Notes: generated from the letters alone by a model not told the origin. DNA of 64,000 nucleotides from Rhynchonema sp. JSB1_4 (GCA_030248065.1 JASAMV010008982.1:83391-147390), one strand, 5' to 3'. Shown: positions 1-12,235, counted from the first letter of the stretch. Numbers and translations: made by a program.

Positions 1-151
1 CTCGTGTTTTGTTTCATGGGGTTATGGTATTTTTGTGACACGCCCGAAAATCTGCCCCGTATTTCGCTGGTCCCGAATGGTCGAAAAGGTTCGAACTGCG
101 GTATTATCATACAGCAATTCATTTGAACCATATTGAACAAGAAGGGCTTAC

Positions 152-564
152 GGTCATCCTCGCGTCGATCGTACGAATTCCAGTCGAAGTTCGGATCCGT
201 GAATCTCAAGGTCTGCTGAATCGTACTCTGCTGATTTGGTCCACGTGGATCGAGCCCGCTAAACACACTTCCCTGTCCGGGACGGGCCGGCTTGATTGAT
301 CCAGTGCCTGTGCCAATTGTCCCGCCTCCACCCAAGTCCGGAAAACCACCTGAAACGTCATTGTTGTTTCATACGGCGTGAACTTGTCATGGTTGATTTC
401 TCGATCAACCATGGTTTTCGTGAAAAAGATAGTTCGGTGCTAGAGTAACCTGATTGACCAAGGCCAAACGGATCATTTATGGTTGCCTGTGCATGCGAGT
501 TTCGAACAGCCAGGCACAGTAGCATCAGCCCAGTGCAGACTGCTGCTGCACGCTGATGTTTCAT
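152..564 (-). CDS. 5' part of a gene for a secreted Gly/Pro-rich protein (partial)
   Basis: Two exons can be supported, complement 450..564 and 152..349, joined in phase (CAATCAG/GTTACT donor, TTTCAG acceptor). The ATG at 564 opens a classical signal peptide: a basic start (MKHQR), a hydrophobic core (LMLLCLAV) and a probable cleavage after SHAQ. The mature part begins ATINDPFGLGQS and runs into a Gly/Thr/Pro-rich stretch, then a more polar segment ending near YDRREDD. A good donor (gtaagc) lies at 151, so the gene should continue to the left of the window. I do not recognise the family and assign no function beyond probable secretion. The reading frame also stays open past 151 to the window edge, so the second exon could be longer. 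Confidence 0.5.
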
Positions 565-2594
565 GCTGAGTAATGTTATAATTCAGCAAATCTGGAAAAC
601 GGCTTTAAAAAAATGTAAAACAGGAATAATCCGCATGTCAGAATAAAAATTTTTGACCGTTTACGTATGTAGACTGTAGACGAGAGGATGCATGCGGTAA
701 CAACTGACGGACGTGCACGAGCCTCACGATTTGAGCAGCACGAGAATTTTTGCTCAAAACTACTGGATCATAATTCCGTTTGTTACTTCGTTAACCAAAC
801 ACCCATTGTTCACGATATGAAAATGCGTGGTTGATTACTGTACACGCATACTACATGATTCATATAAGCCGTCACCTGCCGTTTGTACAAAAGTGTAAAA
901 AACTGCAAGACGAGCGCGGGAGAGTATCGAATCGTAAACACCGCGCAATGAGCAAGAAGTGTTCTAAACTTCTAACGTCCTTCATCAAATGTTAATCGGG
1001 TGGCTTTTTTCTGCTTCCAGTTCCAACTATACTAACATACATAGTGCACATCGCCTGCAGTCGGCGTCACAACATATCAAGAGACACTGATGCTTCCTAC
1101 ACAATGCTGCCAAAGGCTGCGGGAAAGTTTCTGGTTTTTAGTTTCACGCATGCGTTGAGCACGACGAAACGCAACCTCTATGGCAGAGTGGTGCGGTCTG
1201 ATAATGTAACGTTTATGCAAAACTGTATGATACTTTCAGTCGGTGTTATTTTAACTGACGGGAACAGCGAAGGAACGAGACGACTGCTGCTGACCATAAT
1301 CGAAAAAAAACCTTTCTTGGGAAATTTTGTTTTCTAGAGGCTGAATCATCCACATGGTCGGATAACAGTCATAAACTTCGTCTGAATAACGGAGGACACA
1401 GTTACTGTTAATTGCTTGGGTGCGAAAAATTAAGTAATTGGAAGCAAACGAAGTGCATCTAAACCAAGACTATACTTGCACTATTGATATCGTTAAGTGT
1501 GCAGTGCTGTGGTTAAGACACACGAAACGATATTTCAAGTGCGGTGTAAACATGGTGTTATACTTTTCGTGCGCATGTTTTCATTCAGGGACACTGTACA
1601 AAACTGCGATGAGACCCTGCCTTCTGGAAATTACGACTGCTTCAGATTCAAAAAGTTTTATCGCTGTACAGTTCCAAGAGTTCTAAGCAAATGCGACCTT
1701 GTAATGCCCACGATTGTATGTACAATTATGGTATACATATCGTCTGTAAGAAGAGAGTTTTGCACCTGAGAACAAGAAGAAGAGATTGGTCGTAAAACAG
1801 GATGATTTCCACAGCTTGTGAAAACTGTACTCCACCCCCTAATGTGAGATGGCTGTCGGGAAAGGAAGAAGAATCATTGATGTTTACGCGCAACTGCAAT
1901 TGTGTGCTCGTTGTTGTTGCCCAAGAAATGTGAAATGCATGCGGTCCACGGTTTGAATTCATGTGGTTTGATTTATGCAATCATAATTATTTTTGCCATT
2001 GGTTAGACATATTGCCACAAATGTCAAGAACCACATATTCAGGTTCATTTTTTACAGTATGTTCCTCGGCGTCCAGGAATTTGTGACAGAAAACTTGATA
2101 AGGCAACGATTCCCAGGTTCCTGTTGAATTTATGTGTGAACACACTGAATAGCACTGAGCTGCTGACAACGGCCCAGTGTCCGAAGAACCGATGTCATCA
2201 GATTATCGGCTGTATATTAGCATAACTTACATCGGCTGGGCGTGGAACTAGTCTCGGTAATCTCGTTAGTCATATACAGTCTAGTGACATAAACGGGACC
2301 CGGTCATTTTTGTCACAAAAAATTTCCAGTACAAAGAATTCACAGGATATTCACGCATGGCGTATGTTGCACGTGACGAGACATTTTCTGAATGTAAAAC
2401 AGTGCGTTTTGTGGATCATAAATGTAACCTTTTCAGACTTAAAACTGCAGGAACAGCACCATAGTGCTAACAACAGACAAAAGTCTGATTTTTTGGCTAC
2501 AGTATAGTGAGCTCCGTTTTCTCTCTATTGTGCCTACTGTTGGACCATTTTTGGTACTTAACGAGGTGTAGGGGAAATTTCACATTCCTGAGCG
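565..2594. other. Intergenic stretch with no supported gene
   Basis: I see only short open frames without splice context or family resemblance. It is moderately AT-rich with no clear repeats, and lies between the divergent secreted-protein gene and the first MITE. Confidence 0.5.
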
Positions 2595-3144
2595 CAGGGT
2601 TGGAAAAAAAAATTTTTTTAAACAAGTTTTTTTTTTAAAAAAAATTTCTTTTTTTAAAAAAAAATTTTTTTTTTAAAAAGTCTGAGATTCGGGGAGTTTT
2701 ACCAAATTTGCCTAAAAAACGCGCAAAATCGCGAAAAAATGCAACTTTAATTGGCAAGTCACTTTTGTGACTTGGTTTGCATCACTTATCAAGGGTGTTT
2801 ACGTCATTTCGGTGCGATCCAACAGTCTGTGCTTGATATGGACCGCTGATTGCTGCTCTGTGGTATCGGACACAACAGTTTGTGGCCGAATAAGCAAGAT
2901 TCACTCATAAACCACACAGAATTGAGAATATAAGCTGCAGAAATACTTGTCGGGTAGCTGAATCAGTCGTATATGACCGACCTGATGGGGTATGACATCG
3001 AAGTACCATGTAGACACATGCATACTGTGTCCCATGTATTACGGGAAGGTATAATAACATCATTTGGGGTATCTTAGGTATTGATACCAAATACATGCCT
3101 CCCCCGAAAATTTAAAAAAAAAATTTTTTTTTGCCCAACCCTGC
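2595..3144. mobile_element. hAT-type MITE, 550 bp, 8-bp TSD CCTGAGCG
   Basis: The element begins CAGGGTTGG and ends CCCAACCCTG, and is flanked on both sides by CCTGAGCG (2587..2594 and 3145..3152). An exact 8-bp duplication with CAGGG termini is the hallmark of the hAT superfamily. Next to each terminus lie runs of A followed by T, giving a strongly self-complementary end. It has no transposase coding potential, so it is non-autonomous. Confidence 0.85.
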
Positions 3145-3152
3145 CTGAGCGC

Positions 3153-4224
3153 CTTTGAAACTTTACTAGTGTTCAGACAGCAATGTGGGCATCACAAAGT
3201 TAAATCACTTGGTATAAACACGCACACAGGAGAGACAGTTCCCTCCCACCCCATAAAGAGAGCTATAACACGCGAAATCTCGGGTCGGGGCACATTTGTC
3301 ACTATGAAGAGGGTTCCACTGTATAGAGAGTCACTATAGAGAGGGTAGAGCGCAGGTCGTCAGCTAACATGCCAAGGACCGACCGCCTGGATAGACATCG
3401 AAGTTGGGCGCACGATCTGAACGCGATTGTTAGCGATCGGACAGGAACGTCGACTGCGTCAAGTGCCATATGAAGCACGGTGGTTCATGCGGATCTTTTC
3501 AGTTCTCATTTACCTGTTTACTGCCGCATTACTGTGCTGTGTGCGTTCCGATTATCGTTCTGCACAGTATGCCTCTCTGACATTCATATTTTCTTTTTTA
3601 TTGAAGTACATGATACAAATGGTTTCACTGGCCGCTTACGTCAGGGGCTCACGCATTTGGCTTTCTGAGCGCAGGTGGGAGCCACAACCACTGATTTCCT
3701 GGGTCTACCAACGGGTGTTTCTATGAACCCAACAGATAGCGGGTCAAAATTCTTAACAAACATCCCTTTGAAATATGTTTGGGTTAGTTTTTCTTCATGA
3801 GATTTGGTTCAAGGCAGAATGGGTTGTTTGTGACCCAAAACTAGTGATTGATTTGTGAAGCGTTAGAAATTTACAACTGAGTCATGACAAAAATAACCAA
3901 TAGCGGCACGCACGTACAATCCGAAATCGTTTGCGCACAAAAACGACTTTGTAAAAGTACATCTGTAAATCGTACCCAGGCTCTCTGCCTTTCCACCACC
4001 AAAAATAAAAATAATAAAAAATAACTAACCAGTTGCCTTTTTAGGTTGCCACCGGATTGTTGTGAGATTCGTTTGTTAGCCAGTCACATTTGAGCAGATA
4101 ACACGAGAAGAACTCTGCATTTAGACTGATTATGAAGAGGGCAACCCCGATTAACAAAAAAACAAAGAATTATGAACGCGAAGTGGGGTGAGGAAACACA
4201 AACAAACGAAAAAAGGGTAACTAG
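3153..4224. other. Intergenic stretch, nothing recognised
   Basis: Mixed-composition DNA between two mobile elements. The longest open frame (3427..3726, +) has no splice context or recognisable family and is taken as chance. Confidence 0.45.
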
Positions 4225-5365
4225 ACACTTGTTGACTGTAAACAACTGTACAAAACACTGGGGGGCGTTTTGTACGCTTGTTGACTGTGTGACAAAAATA
4301 AATTAAGCACAGTTAAAGCATGCGTCAACAAGTGTACATTACAGCACGACTGTATTGTACACTTGTTGATTGTATGACATTTATGACAATAATGTTTGTG
4401 CAATCAACCAGTGTACATTACAGCACGACTGTATTGTACACTTGTTGATTGTATGACATTTATGACAATAATGTTTGTGCAATCAACAAGTGTACAAAAC
4501 AGCACGACTGTATTGTACACTTGTTGAATGTATGACAAAAATGACATTTATGACAAATAGCATTTTGTGCAGTCATGTTTTGCGCACTTGTTGAGACTTT
4601 CGTGTGCAGCTGTTTTCACAAAATTTGGGCGCTGAAAAACTGGACTTTCATCACGGCTTTCCTTCTGTTTCCAGGGTAACTGTACCGTTTTCAACGTGTT
4701 ATGCAATCAAAAAGGTAGGTACAAGTTGCAACATGAGGTGATTCGAGGAAACATCAAAAAATGCACGCGGAAGAAAGCATGGTGGTAAAGCGATTTGTCA
4801 CTGTTTATCAATTTGTTGCTGTTTTTGTTCGTGTGAAGTACTGAATTCATGTAAAATATGCAAAAAATGTGTAAAATATGCACGTAATTTTATACAAACT
4901 GTTCGAAATGCACCAAATTAACATTCAGTAAACCCGTTCAGCGAAAATAAAAATATGTTTTGTGATAAAGTTCGTGCTGTGGTTTGTCCTGCCTGCATGA
5001 AGCATCATTGATTTCAAAAAAAAACCTGCAGATCAGTAAAGAGCGGGAAAATCCAATTTCAAAAGCGCATCGATGTTTTGGGTTGTTCTTCACGTTCCGC
5101 CAAGTTATGTTCGTGCAGTTTGGTTGTTATAACTCACCCAATTGCTGAATTCAGCGTTATTTGTCATAAATGTCATACATTCAACAAGTGTACAATACAG
5201 TCGTGCTGTTTTGTACACTTGTTGATTGCACAAACATTATTGTCATAAATGTCATACATTCAACAAGTGTACAATACAGTCGTGCTGTTATGTACACTTG
5301 TTGATGCGTGTGACATTTATGACAAATATGACATTTATTATTTTTGTCATACATTCAACAAGTGT
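4225..5365. mobile_element. Foldback-like inverted-repeat element with iterated ends
   Basis: The left end (4225 to about 4590) carries about four copies of a module containing ACACTTGTTGA, a TTGTACACTTGTTGATTG core and TGACATTTATGACAATAATG. The right end (about 5163..5365) carries the same modules in inverse orientation and closes with TCAACAAGTGT. The 570-bp middle is unrelated AT-rich sequence. Tandem modules repeated inside opposed termini are typical of foldback elements. I could not find a target-site duplication, so the exact limits and the class are uncertain. Confidence 0.65.
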
Positions 5366-5507
5366 CCACACACGGAAAAAAGCAATGAAAACAAAAGAAA
5401 AATTCAAACTTTGTAACTCGCGGGGAGAACGGAGGAGCAAATTTGACTATCCAAAAGCCAGAGAGAGAATTTTTCGGCTTGTGCATTTCGCTGGGGCTGG
5501 GCGATGG

Positions 5508-6026
5508 TAGGGTTAGAGGTCGGGGGGGTACCCGACACCCGACAGCCGACACCCGACATCTGGAAGTACCCGACACCCGACACCCGATATCTCAGAAAAA
5601 AAGCCGACACCCGACACCCGACAGTTGCAAAAAAACCCGACACCCGACATCTAGTTTTTGAAAAAAACCCGACACCCGACACCTGTTTTTGGACCAAAAA
5701 CAGGCAAATTTTTGCTCATTTGCATCATGAGTGCAATTTTTTGGCTCAAGTTACTGAATTCAAGTATTTTCACACGAAATAAACACCAAAATGCCATATT
5801 CTGCGTCTTCGGAAACATTTGGTTCGAAGAAAATTTTCTCTCAAAATTCTTCTCTCAAGCAATACTGATGTTTTGAACCGTAAGTGTCGGGTGTCGGCTG
5901 TCGGGTGTCGGGTCCGAAAAAACCCGACACCCGACATCTGGGGGTACCCGACACCCGACACCCGACACCTACACTTTTTTGGCACCCGACACCCGACAGC
6001 CGACACCCGACATCTCTCTAACCCTG
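5508..6026. mobile_element. hAT-type MITE of iterated CCCGACAC units, TSD GGCGATGG
   Basis: Termini are TAGGGTTAGAG and CTCTAACCCTG (one base off a perfect inverted repeat), with the exact duplication GGCGATGG at 5500..5507 and 6027..6034. Inside, both flanks consist of iterated CCCGACAC-like octamers. They point rightward at 5530..5690, and in mixed inverted orientation at 5885..6015, around a 180-bp AT-rich core. The element therefore folds into a long hairpin. It contains no coding sequence. Confidence 0.85.
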
Positions 6027-6192
6027 GGCGATGGAAATAAAAAATAATGCGTTTATGATGCGTATGCGTTGACTCGAGAATCGAAAGCTGAAGAATATCA
6101 TTCACGATGAGAACGTTATTGCCGCTTGAAGATGCTCTTGACACAAGTCCACATGTAAGTTCGGTCCAGCACCAGCAGAGGTCGGGTGGACC

Positions 6193-7058
6193 CAGTGTGG
6201 TGGCAGGCCAATCGACCCAAGATACCCTAGGGGCAGGGTGGGGGGGGGAAGGTTTCGGAGTTACTCGAGATACCCCCCACCCCAGAGGCTACCAGTGTAG
6301 TTCCTGGTCCGGAGGGGGAACAGACGTACCCTCCACTATTTTCGGAGGGGGAACAGACGTACCAACCTGGGGGGAAGGGGGGGGGGGGAACTCCCAATTT
6401 GGGGGGGGACGGAAAAAAAGTCATTTTTTGAGGTCGAAAAATTGGACTATTTTTGCCTTCTTTTGCGAAAAATCCCCTATAAAAAGGGTATTTTGGCGTT
6501 TTTTTGGAGGTTTCACCTAAAGTTTACCTATTTTTGGCCTAAAAATGCCTATTTTAGGCCTAAATTTGCCCATTTTAGGAAAAAATTGGGGGAGCAGACG
6601 TACCCGGAGGGGGAACAGTGGGGCAGGCGTACCTCGGAGGGGGAACAGACGTACCCGAGGGGGTCCCCCCTCCCCCCCAGGAACTACACTGGAGGCTACC
6701 CAAGATACCCCTATGGTCCGTCAAAAGGCGAAAAAAGGCCGTTTTTTTGCATGCAATTCTATTGCAAAATTGGCCTAAAAACAGGTGCTTTTTGACATTT
6801 TTGCCGAAAATTGGCCTAAAATGGCCATTTTTGGGTGTTTGCGCGCGCGATTTTTAGGGGTTCCGAGGTCGAAAAACACCCATTTTTGCCTTTGAAAAGC
6901 ATAAATCTACTTACTCGAGATACCCTTTGGGGTCGGCTCGAGCGAGATAGATACCCTTCCGCCATCCCCCCCTAAGGGTTGACTCGAGATAGATACCCCT
7001 TAGGGGGGAATCCCCCCCCGGCCCCCCCCCCCCCCCCCCCCCCCCAGCCACTACAGTG
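6193..7058. mobile_element. hAT-type MITE (CAGTGTRGTGGC family), TSD GGTGGACC, interrupted by a nested MITE
   Basis: Left terminus CAGTGTGGTGGC, right terminus GCCACTACAGTG (one substitution from the expected CACTG), exact TSD GGTGGACC at 6185..6192 and 7059..7066. The interior has TACTCGAGATACCCC motifs, AAAATTGGCC-rich stretches and a poly-C tract. Relatives lie at 16832, 20590, 31402 and about 62572. Subtracting the nested 399-bp element and its TSD leaves about 459 bp. Confidence 0.85.
6293..6691. mobile_element. Nested hAT-type MITE (CAGTGTAGTTCC family), TSD GAGGCTAC
   Basis: Left end CAGTGTAGTTCCTGGTC, right end CCAGGAACTACACTG, exact TSD GAGGCTAC at 6285..6292 and 6692..6699. It sits inside the larger MITE, so it is the younger insertion. 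The interior repeats GGGGGAACAGACGTACC on both flanks around TTTTAGGCCTAAA-rich DNA. Relatives start at 29380 and 63430. Confidence 0.87.
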
Positions 7059-7166
7059 GGTGGACCAAGCCCCAAGCTGATCAGGTTTTTGTTTTTTCAA
7101 AGCGAGCCACAGCCACTGGCTCATTTGGCAAGGTCTACTGGCTCAGTTACCATAAATATCTAAATA

Positions 7167-7683
7167 CAGTCACTATTTGTTATAACAATACTCGCTATAA
7201 CGATATGTTCGTTATCGTTATAACGATGCATTTCGTGGTGTCCCTAAAATTCGCAGTACTTAAGGCTAAGCTATTCGTATTCGCTATGGCGATATTCGAT
7301 AGTTATGTTATGATATCGTTTTTGGATGTCCCGCAACGGAAATTCCATTAGATAGACGATATTCGAGCCCCGCAGCAACAAAAAATAAAAAAAATGTCCA
7401 AATGGCGCGTTTTCCATTGCATGCCCCGCCACAGCCCTGAGCCCACAGTGCTCTGGGCTACCTTGGCGGGGCGGGTAGGGTACATACCGTAAAAACCACA
7501 AACAACATCATAATAAACAATGATTTCCAAAGCAGAAGAAAGCGTGCTGGATCACCAAATTTCTGTTTTTGCACAGGACTCTACTTAAGCACTGAATTCG
7601 ATAATAACGATATATTCGTTATAACTAACGATAATTTTCGTATTGTGCCGTTCCCGTTGATATCGCTTAACGAATAGTGACTG
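7167..7683. mobile_element. Tc1/mariner-like (Tigger/pogo-type) MITE with TA target
   Basis: Inverted termini CAGTCACTATT and AATAGTGACTG are preceded by TA (7165..7166). The right flank is TG, taken as a mutated TA. The arms are rich in short palindromes such as TTCGTTATCGTTATAACGA, as seen in Tigger/pogo derivatives. No transposase is present. The superfamily is inferred only from the terminal sequence and the TA target. Confidence 0.6.
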
Positions 7684-8569
7684 TGCAAGTACAAGGGCGG
7701 CTCTGTTAATTTACTGTCCCCATTTAGGGGCACTGTTTGTGTTGCGGGCCGAAAAAAAACGAAAGAAAACCCGTTTTTTCCCAGGCCTGGAGAAATGTGC
7801 TTTGTTTAATTTTTTACAGGCCCGAAAACTCTTTTCATCAATGAAAAAGTTGTGACGTAGATATACTGGCAGGCGAAAAAAAAACCGGTTTTTTTTCCGG
7901 AAAAAAACCGAAAAAAACGGTTTTTTTCCGAGACCCGAATACTTTTCCATTTATTTTTCCGTGGGTACCTTTTCGGTTTTTGATCGGAAAAATATCGGTA
8001 CTTTATTCCAATTTTTCCAAAAAATTGTAATGCAAAACTGATGAGTTTTTCGATTTCAGTGAAAAATTGGCTCGAGCACAAAAATTAACCGGCCCAAAAT
8101 GGGCCAAAAAGCGTGTAAACCAAGTGTTTTCGACTGACTTCAACACTCTTCAAGAGCACTCTCGTCACTTCGAACAAATTTTGCACTGAAATTGTTATAT
8201 TTTTCGAAATTACGTTCTTAAGTACTGGAAAAGTATTTGGAAAAAAAACGGTTTTTTTTCGGAAAAAAAACCGTTTTTTTTTTCACGAAAAATAAAGAAC
8301 GGTTCTTTATGACAGTATAGACGTAGACTGTGCTGGAGGTACTTTGGAGGGGATACCTACTGTACCGAGCTCAGAGAGGGAGGATACCGTAAAAATTTAA
8401 ATACATCCCCCCTCCCCCGGAATAGGGCCCCGAGTAATACAGCCCCAAAAAGGAATCAATGAATTAATAGAGCTCGCCCGCCACATGCGTTTAGATTTTT
8501 ACCGCAAACAAAACTTTTTTCCAGCTTGTGCAACCGCAAACCTATCCTATCCCCAAATTTCTTATGTAG
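7684..8569. repeat. Low-complexity A/T runs broken by CCGG blocks, plus a MITE relic
   Basis: From about 7750 to 8290 the DNA is runs such as CGGAAAAAAACCG and AACGGTTTTTTTCCG in both orientations. Around 8330..8450 is a fragment with CTACTGTACCG, GAGAGGGAGGATACC and TACCGTAAAAA, which recurs near 62420..62490. The first APPL exon should lie in or beyond this stretch, but I could not place it. Confidence 0.5.
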
Positions 8570-11500
8570 ATCCGCTCAATGGTCAAGCTGTTCGAAGAGG
8601 ATGCGAACAGTCTATGGAAATTTGTTGTGTCGTTGCAAACGTCAGTGAAACGTCTGGTTGATGCGCAACAGGAAGTCGCGTCTGCGGTGTTGAATCTCAG
8701 CTCCGTGATTCAGACATTCAAATCCCACGTCAGTTCTTTGCTCAGTTCATTGTTTATATTCGTAGCTTCATTAAATCCAGAGCCAGAACTGTGAATTGTG
8801 GGCACAACATTGTTAATCATACAGTCTCTGCCACTTGACCAAGCCGCTTACAATGTGCCTGACATAATGAGACAGCTCGAATCAAGCACACAGGAAATCG
8901 GCAGTTGGATGGAGTTGGTTGGACAGCAGCTGCACAGCACTGTGATGGTTGGTGCTGGTTTGACATCAATATTTCTTTTTCCTTTTTAATATGCCACTAC
9001 ATATCCTTCTAAGCTTCAAATATTGTACCAGCGGAAGCGGAGCAATACCTGTTGTTTTTCTCAGACCCCGATAAATCGTCTGGACACTGAGCTCGACGCC
9101 CTGTTGGGTCCGATTGCAGCAACGTACCACGAAGCCGATGAAGAATTGGAATCTGCTGAATTGAGGTTGTGAAGTGGTTAAATTGAAGACATCATTAATT
9201 TTAACATTTTTCATGGCGAAATTTACTTTCAGACATTCTCGACTCTCGAGAAAGGAAGCACCAGCTAAGATCAACATGGCTGTCACAGAAGTGTTCAACG
9301 CGAGATTGCGATATCACAAGGTCAGCGTCAGCGACAATTTTGCTTGCGGAAAGTGAAAAATTATTTATATTAATTGATAACTTCATCCTTGTAGCGTTCG
9401 CTGCAATATTTTACGCGAATGAATGGCCTGCAGTTCGACCGATACGTACTCATGATTGAACCACTGCTCGGATTATTATACGCGTTGCGCACATACTTCT
9501 CCACCGGTCATCAAACAACAACTGAGGAGAAACTAACTGATTTTTTGACACGCACACAAGAACAAGTGCAAAGGTATATTTTTCAGTATCTTTTGTTTTA
9601 CAATAAAAAACTAAATGTTTTCCGTCAATTTCAGCATTCACTGCGAAGCGGAGGAAGAGAACAAACGAGCCGTTGACGTGCATCGCACGATCGCCGAGCT
9701 GCAACGACTCGATCCCACCTCAATCTACAATCCCGAATCGCCGTCGAAAACGACCATGCAGCCCAGTGTGCAGCAGAAACAGGGATGGCTGTTTGTGAAA
9801 TCGTTAGTGCTTGCATTGCAGTTGGTGATTGCATTTTTGATTGCTCATTGTAAGTTATTGTTCGTTCAATTCTGCAGGAAAACTATGATTTCAACCCGTT
9901 GGGATCGGTACTACATGTTCACGCAAGGTGCTAACCTGATGTGTCAGCGGAAGGACGAATTGGTTGGTACCCGCTTTATTTCTATCGCACAAGGTAACTA
10001 AAATGAGTAAATTACTGAAAGACTCCGTTCGCAGGTCGGTCAACTTCTGTTCGATCTGGGCGAGCCTGGCACGATGGCTGGTGTGGTCGAGACGGAGGAT
10101 CGTCGTTTCACGTTGTGTGTGCACACGCCGTTGAAATCACCGATGCACGGCGACAGTCAGACTGGGTCGTTGGTAAAGACGAAAACGTTCGTGTGTTCAA
10201 ACGGTTTGCTTTTTGAGTGCCCGCCCGCCCGCTATGAAGTCATCAGTTTTCGAAATTACACCCCCTTACGTGTTTTGGAAGAGTTGGCCTCCAAATAGAG
10301 TTCTATAGTAAGTTTCTAATTTCGTTGCCTCATGCATTTTTACAGACGCAGGGAAACTCCCGTTCGAAGTCGAGGCAGGCAACAAACTCAACACACGGTC
10401 AACAAGCCACGCAGCTTGTGTGACTGAAACATTCGAAACGAACGTTAGCCAGCTGCGTGGCTTGTTGACTGTGTGTTGAGCTTGTCGCCTGCCTCGACTT
10501 CGAACGGGAGTTTCCCTGCGCCTGTAAAAATGCATGAGGCAACGAAATTAGAAATTTACTATAATTTCCAAAGTATTTCACTGGCTTGCACTTTAGTAGT
10601 ATTACGTAAAGGATGTTTCGTGACCGGCTAAGATCAGCTCACCTTTAGGTGTTTAGCAATAAGATCGGCTCACCCGGTGGCCGGCTGTGTGGTGAGCCCC
10701 CGCCAGATGTGAAGCAGAACGAAACATGCAAGACTGACTTGTGTAACATTATTACAGTGTGATTCTGCAAGCGCCGAACGAGCACGACATGCACGAATGG
10801 GTGGCGGTGATCAACAATCTGGCCGGGTCACCGACTGTCAGTGGTAGCACGTCGCCAACCCCAATCGCTGCACGACTACACCTGACGCGTGGAAGTACGG
10901 CACCGCCCAACACTCCGCACGGTTGATTAACGCTTTTGGCTTGGGGTTTTGTCGAGAAATCAGAACAAACTACTTTGCAGCGCCGAGCACCGATAACGAG
11001 TTTACGACCAACGACGGACCGGTGCTGTTTGACCTGCAGCCGCTGGCCAATCAGACTGTTGAAATGTCACCTGATAATGAGAAATTCAACGTCCGTTTTG
11101 ACTCTGCCATTCGACTTGAATAAATTGCTTTCAACTAAATTTCCCCCATTTTTGTGTCCAGGTGCGTTTCCTCGGCAGTGTCGATGTGCTGTCGGACAGA
11201 GGTGACCGTTTGATCCATGAGTGTATTCGGCAAGTGATGCAAGCCAGAGCTGCACATGATCAATTTGGTACTAATGATATGACATTGGGAACGACTGCTG
11301 CAAAATCGGGAAGCAATGGTTCGGTTGGGTGAGATGGTCAGTACCATTTTGGCTCTATCAAATCAAATATTTTTCTCATATCTTCAGATTCGCCGAGTCA
11401 TAATCAGCCTCACCTTATATTGACACGATCTGTTACGGCCGATGGTTCCAGTGCCGAATGTTGTTTGAATGTTCCGCTGAGTGATGTTTCATACTGGGCT

Positions 11501-12057
11501 ACACACCCAGATAATGCACAGCTTTGGGCATTCGTGCTCAGAGCGAAACGGGTGGATGAATGTGAGTTTGGAATTTTCTTTTTTATCCCTTGGTGTCTAA
11601 TAATAATGTAACAGCGGTGAGTTTTGCCCATTTCGGCCTGTTTTCGCACACGGGCGAGGTGCCAAGCCTCGTCGGTGCGAGCACCTCTGGCCGATTGACT
11701 TCCAAAAAGGACCTTCAGCACATTAATAGTGTGATCGGATTGTTTTGTTGCAGCCATGCGTGTTCACAACCGTTACACCTGCTATGCATTTGAGGCCGCT
11801 CAAGGATCGGGTTAGCGTACTATGAATACCAAAACACGTTGTTGGATTGCATTCATTCGTTTACGTTCCAGATGCACTGCCAATAAATTTCAGGCACTGA
11901 CATCTGCGAGTTCTTGCAACGTGCCACACGCGATGCGTTTGCAGCGTTGGTGACTGCTCGAGCGACCAGGGGCAGTGGAAGTCGCGATGAAGCAAGTGAA
12001 GAGAAAGGCACTGTCGATGACGACAATGAGAAGGAAGCTAATGAAAGTAACGCATAG
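8570..12057 (+). CDS. APPL1: APPL1-type adaptor: BAR, PH and PTB domains (5' end missing)
   Basis: Rab5-effector adaptor of early endosomes. Supported exons: 8570..8728, 8825..8947, 9065..9165, 9233..9320, 9395..9573, 9635..9802, 9878..9962, 10035..10165, 10758..10921, 10981..11090, 11162..11318, 11388..11561, 11754..11810, 11894..12057. They give 619 residues, all in phase. The BAR domain starts at FEEDANSLW and includes VDAQQEVASA and LMIEPLLG. The PH domain has WDRYYMFTQGANLM and EDRRFTLCV and ends at HEWVAVINNL. The PTB domain has VRFLGSVDVLSDRGD and QLWAFVLRAK. An acidic tail closes the protein. The human protein is about 709 residues. The N-terminal exon (about 20 residues) was not found. 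Two donors are non-consensus choices forced by phase (10166 gtcgtt; 11319 gttcgg). Loss of the C-terminal coiled part relative to human is possible. APPL1 and APPL2 cannot be told apart here. Confidence 0.93.
10304..10563. repeat. Near-perfect palindrome (2 x 113 bp arms) in an APPL intron
   Basis: Left arm 10304..10416 and right arm 10451..10563 are reverse complements apart from a handful of transitions, around a 34-bp loop. The ends read TATAGTAA and TTACTATA. The palindrome lies wholly in the intron 10166..10757. It has the same TATAG...CTATA ends as the palindrome in the annexin intron at 36001..36313, which suggests a foldback element family with a TA target. Confidence 0.8.
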
Positions 12058-12235
12058 TTGAATCATTACATTGTATTGCCTATTATACCACTGTTTTACC
12101 TTTGTGGTTGTCTTGTTTTCTTATTGAGGGCGCGCTTTGTCATATTGGAAAATGGAAAACTTGGACATAGAATATTTTTCATTTCCATTTTCCACCATGA
12201 CCAAGGGCGCACTTACGACAGAATATTATATTTTA

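Noticed and set aside
10173..10298. Extension of the APPL PH-domain exon to the stop at 10298
   Set aside because: The PH domain resumes at 10758 with VILQAPNEHDMHEW; the intervening residues do not fit the fold and contain the start of the palindrome.
11590..11793. Extra APPL exon between 11562 and 11753
   Set aside because: Its frame hits a stop, and joining 11561 directly to 11754 restores the PTB-domain sequence in phase.
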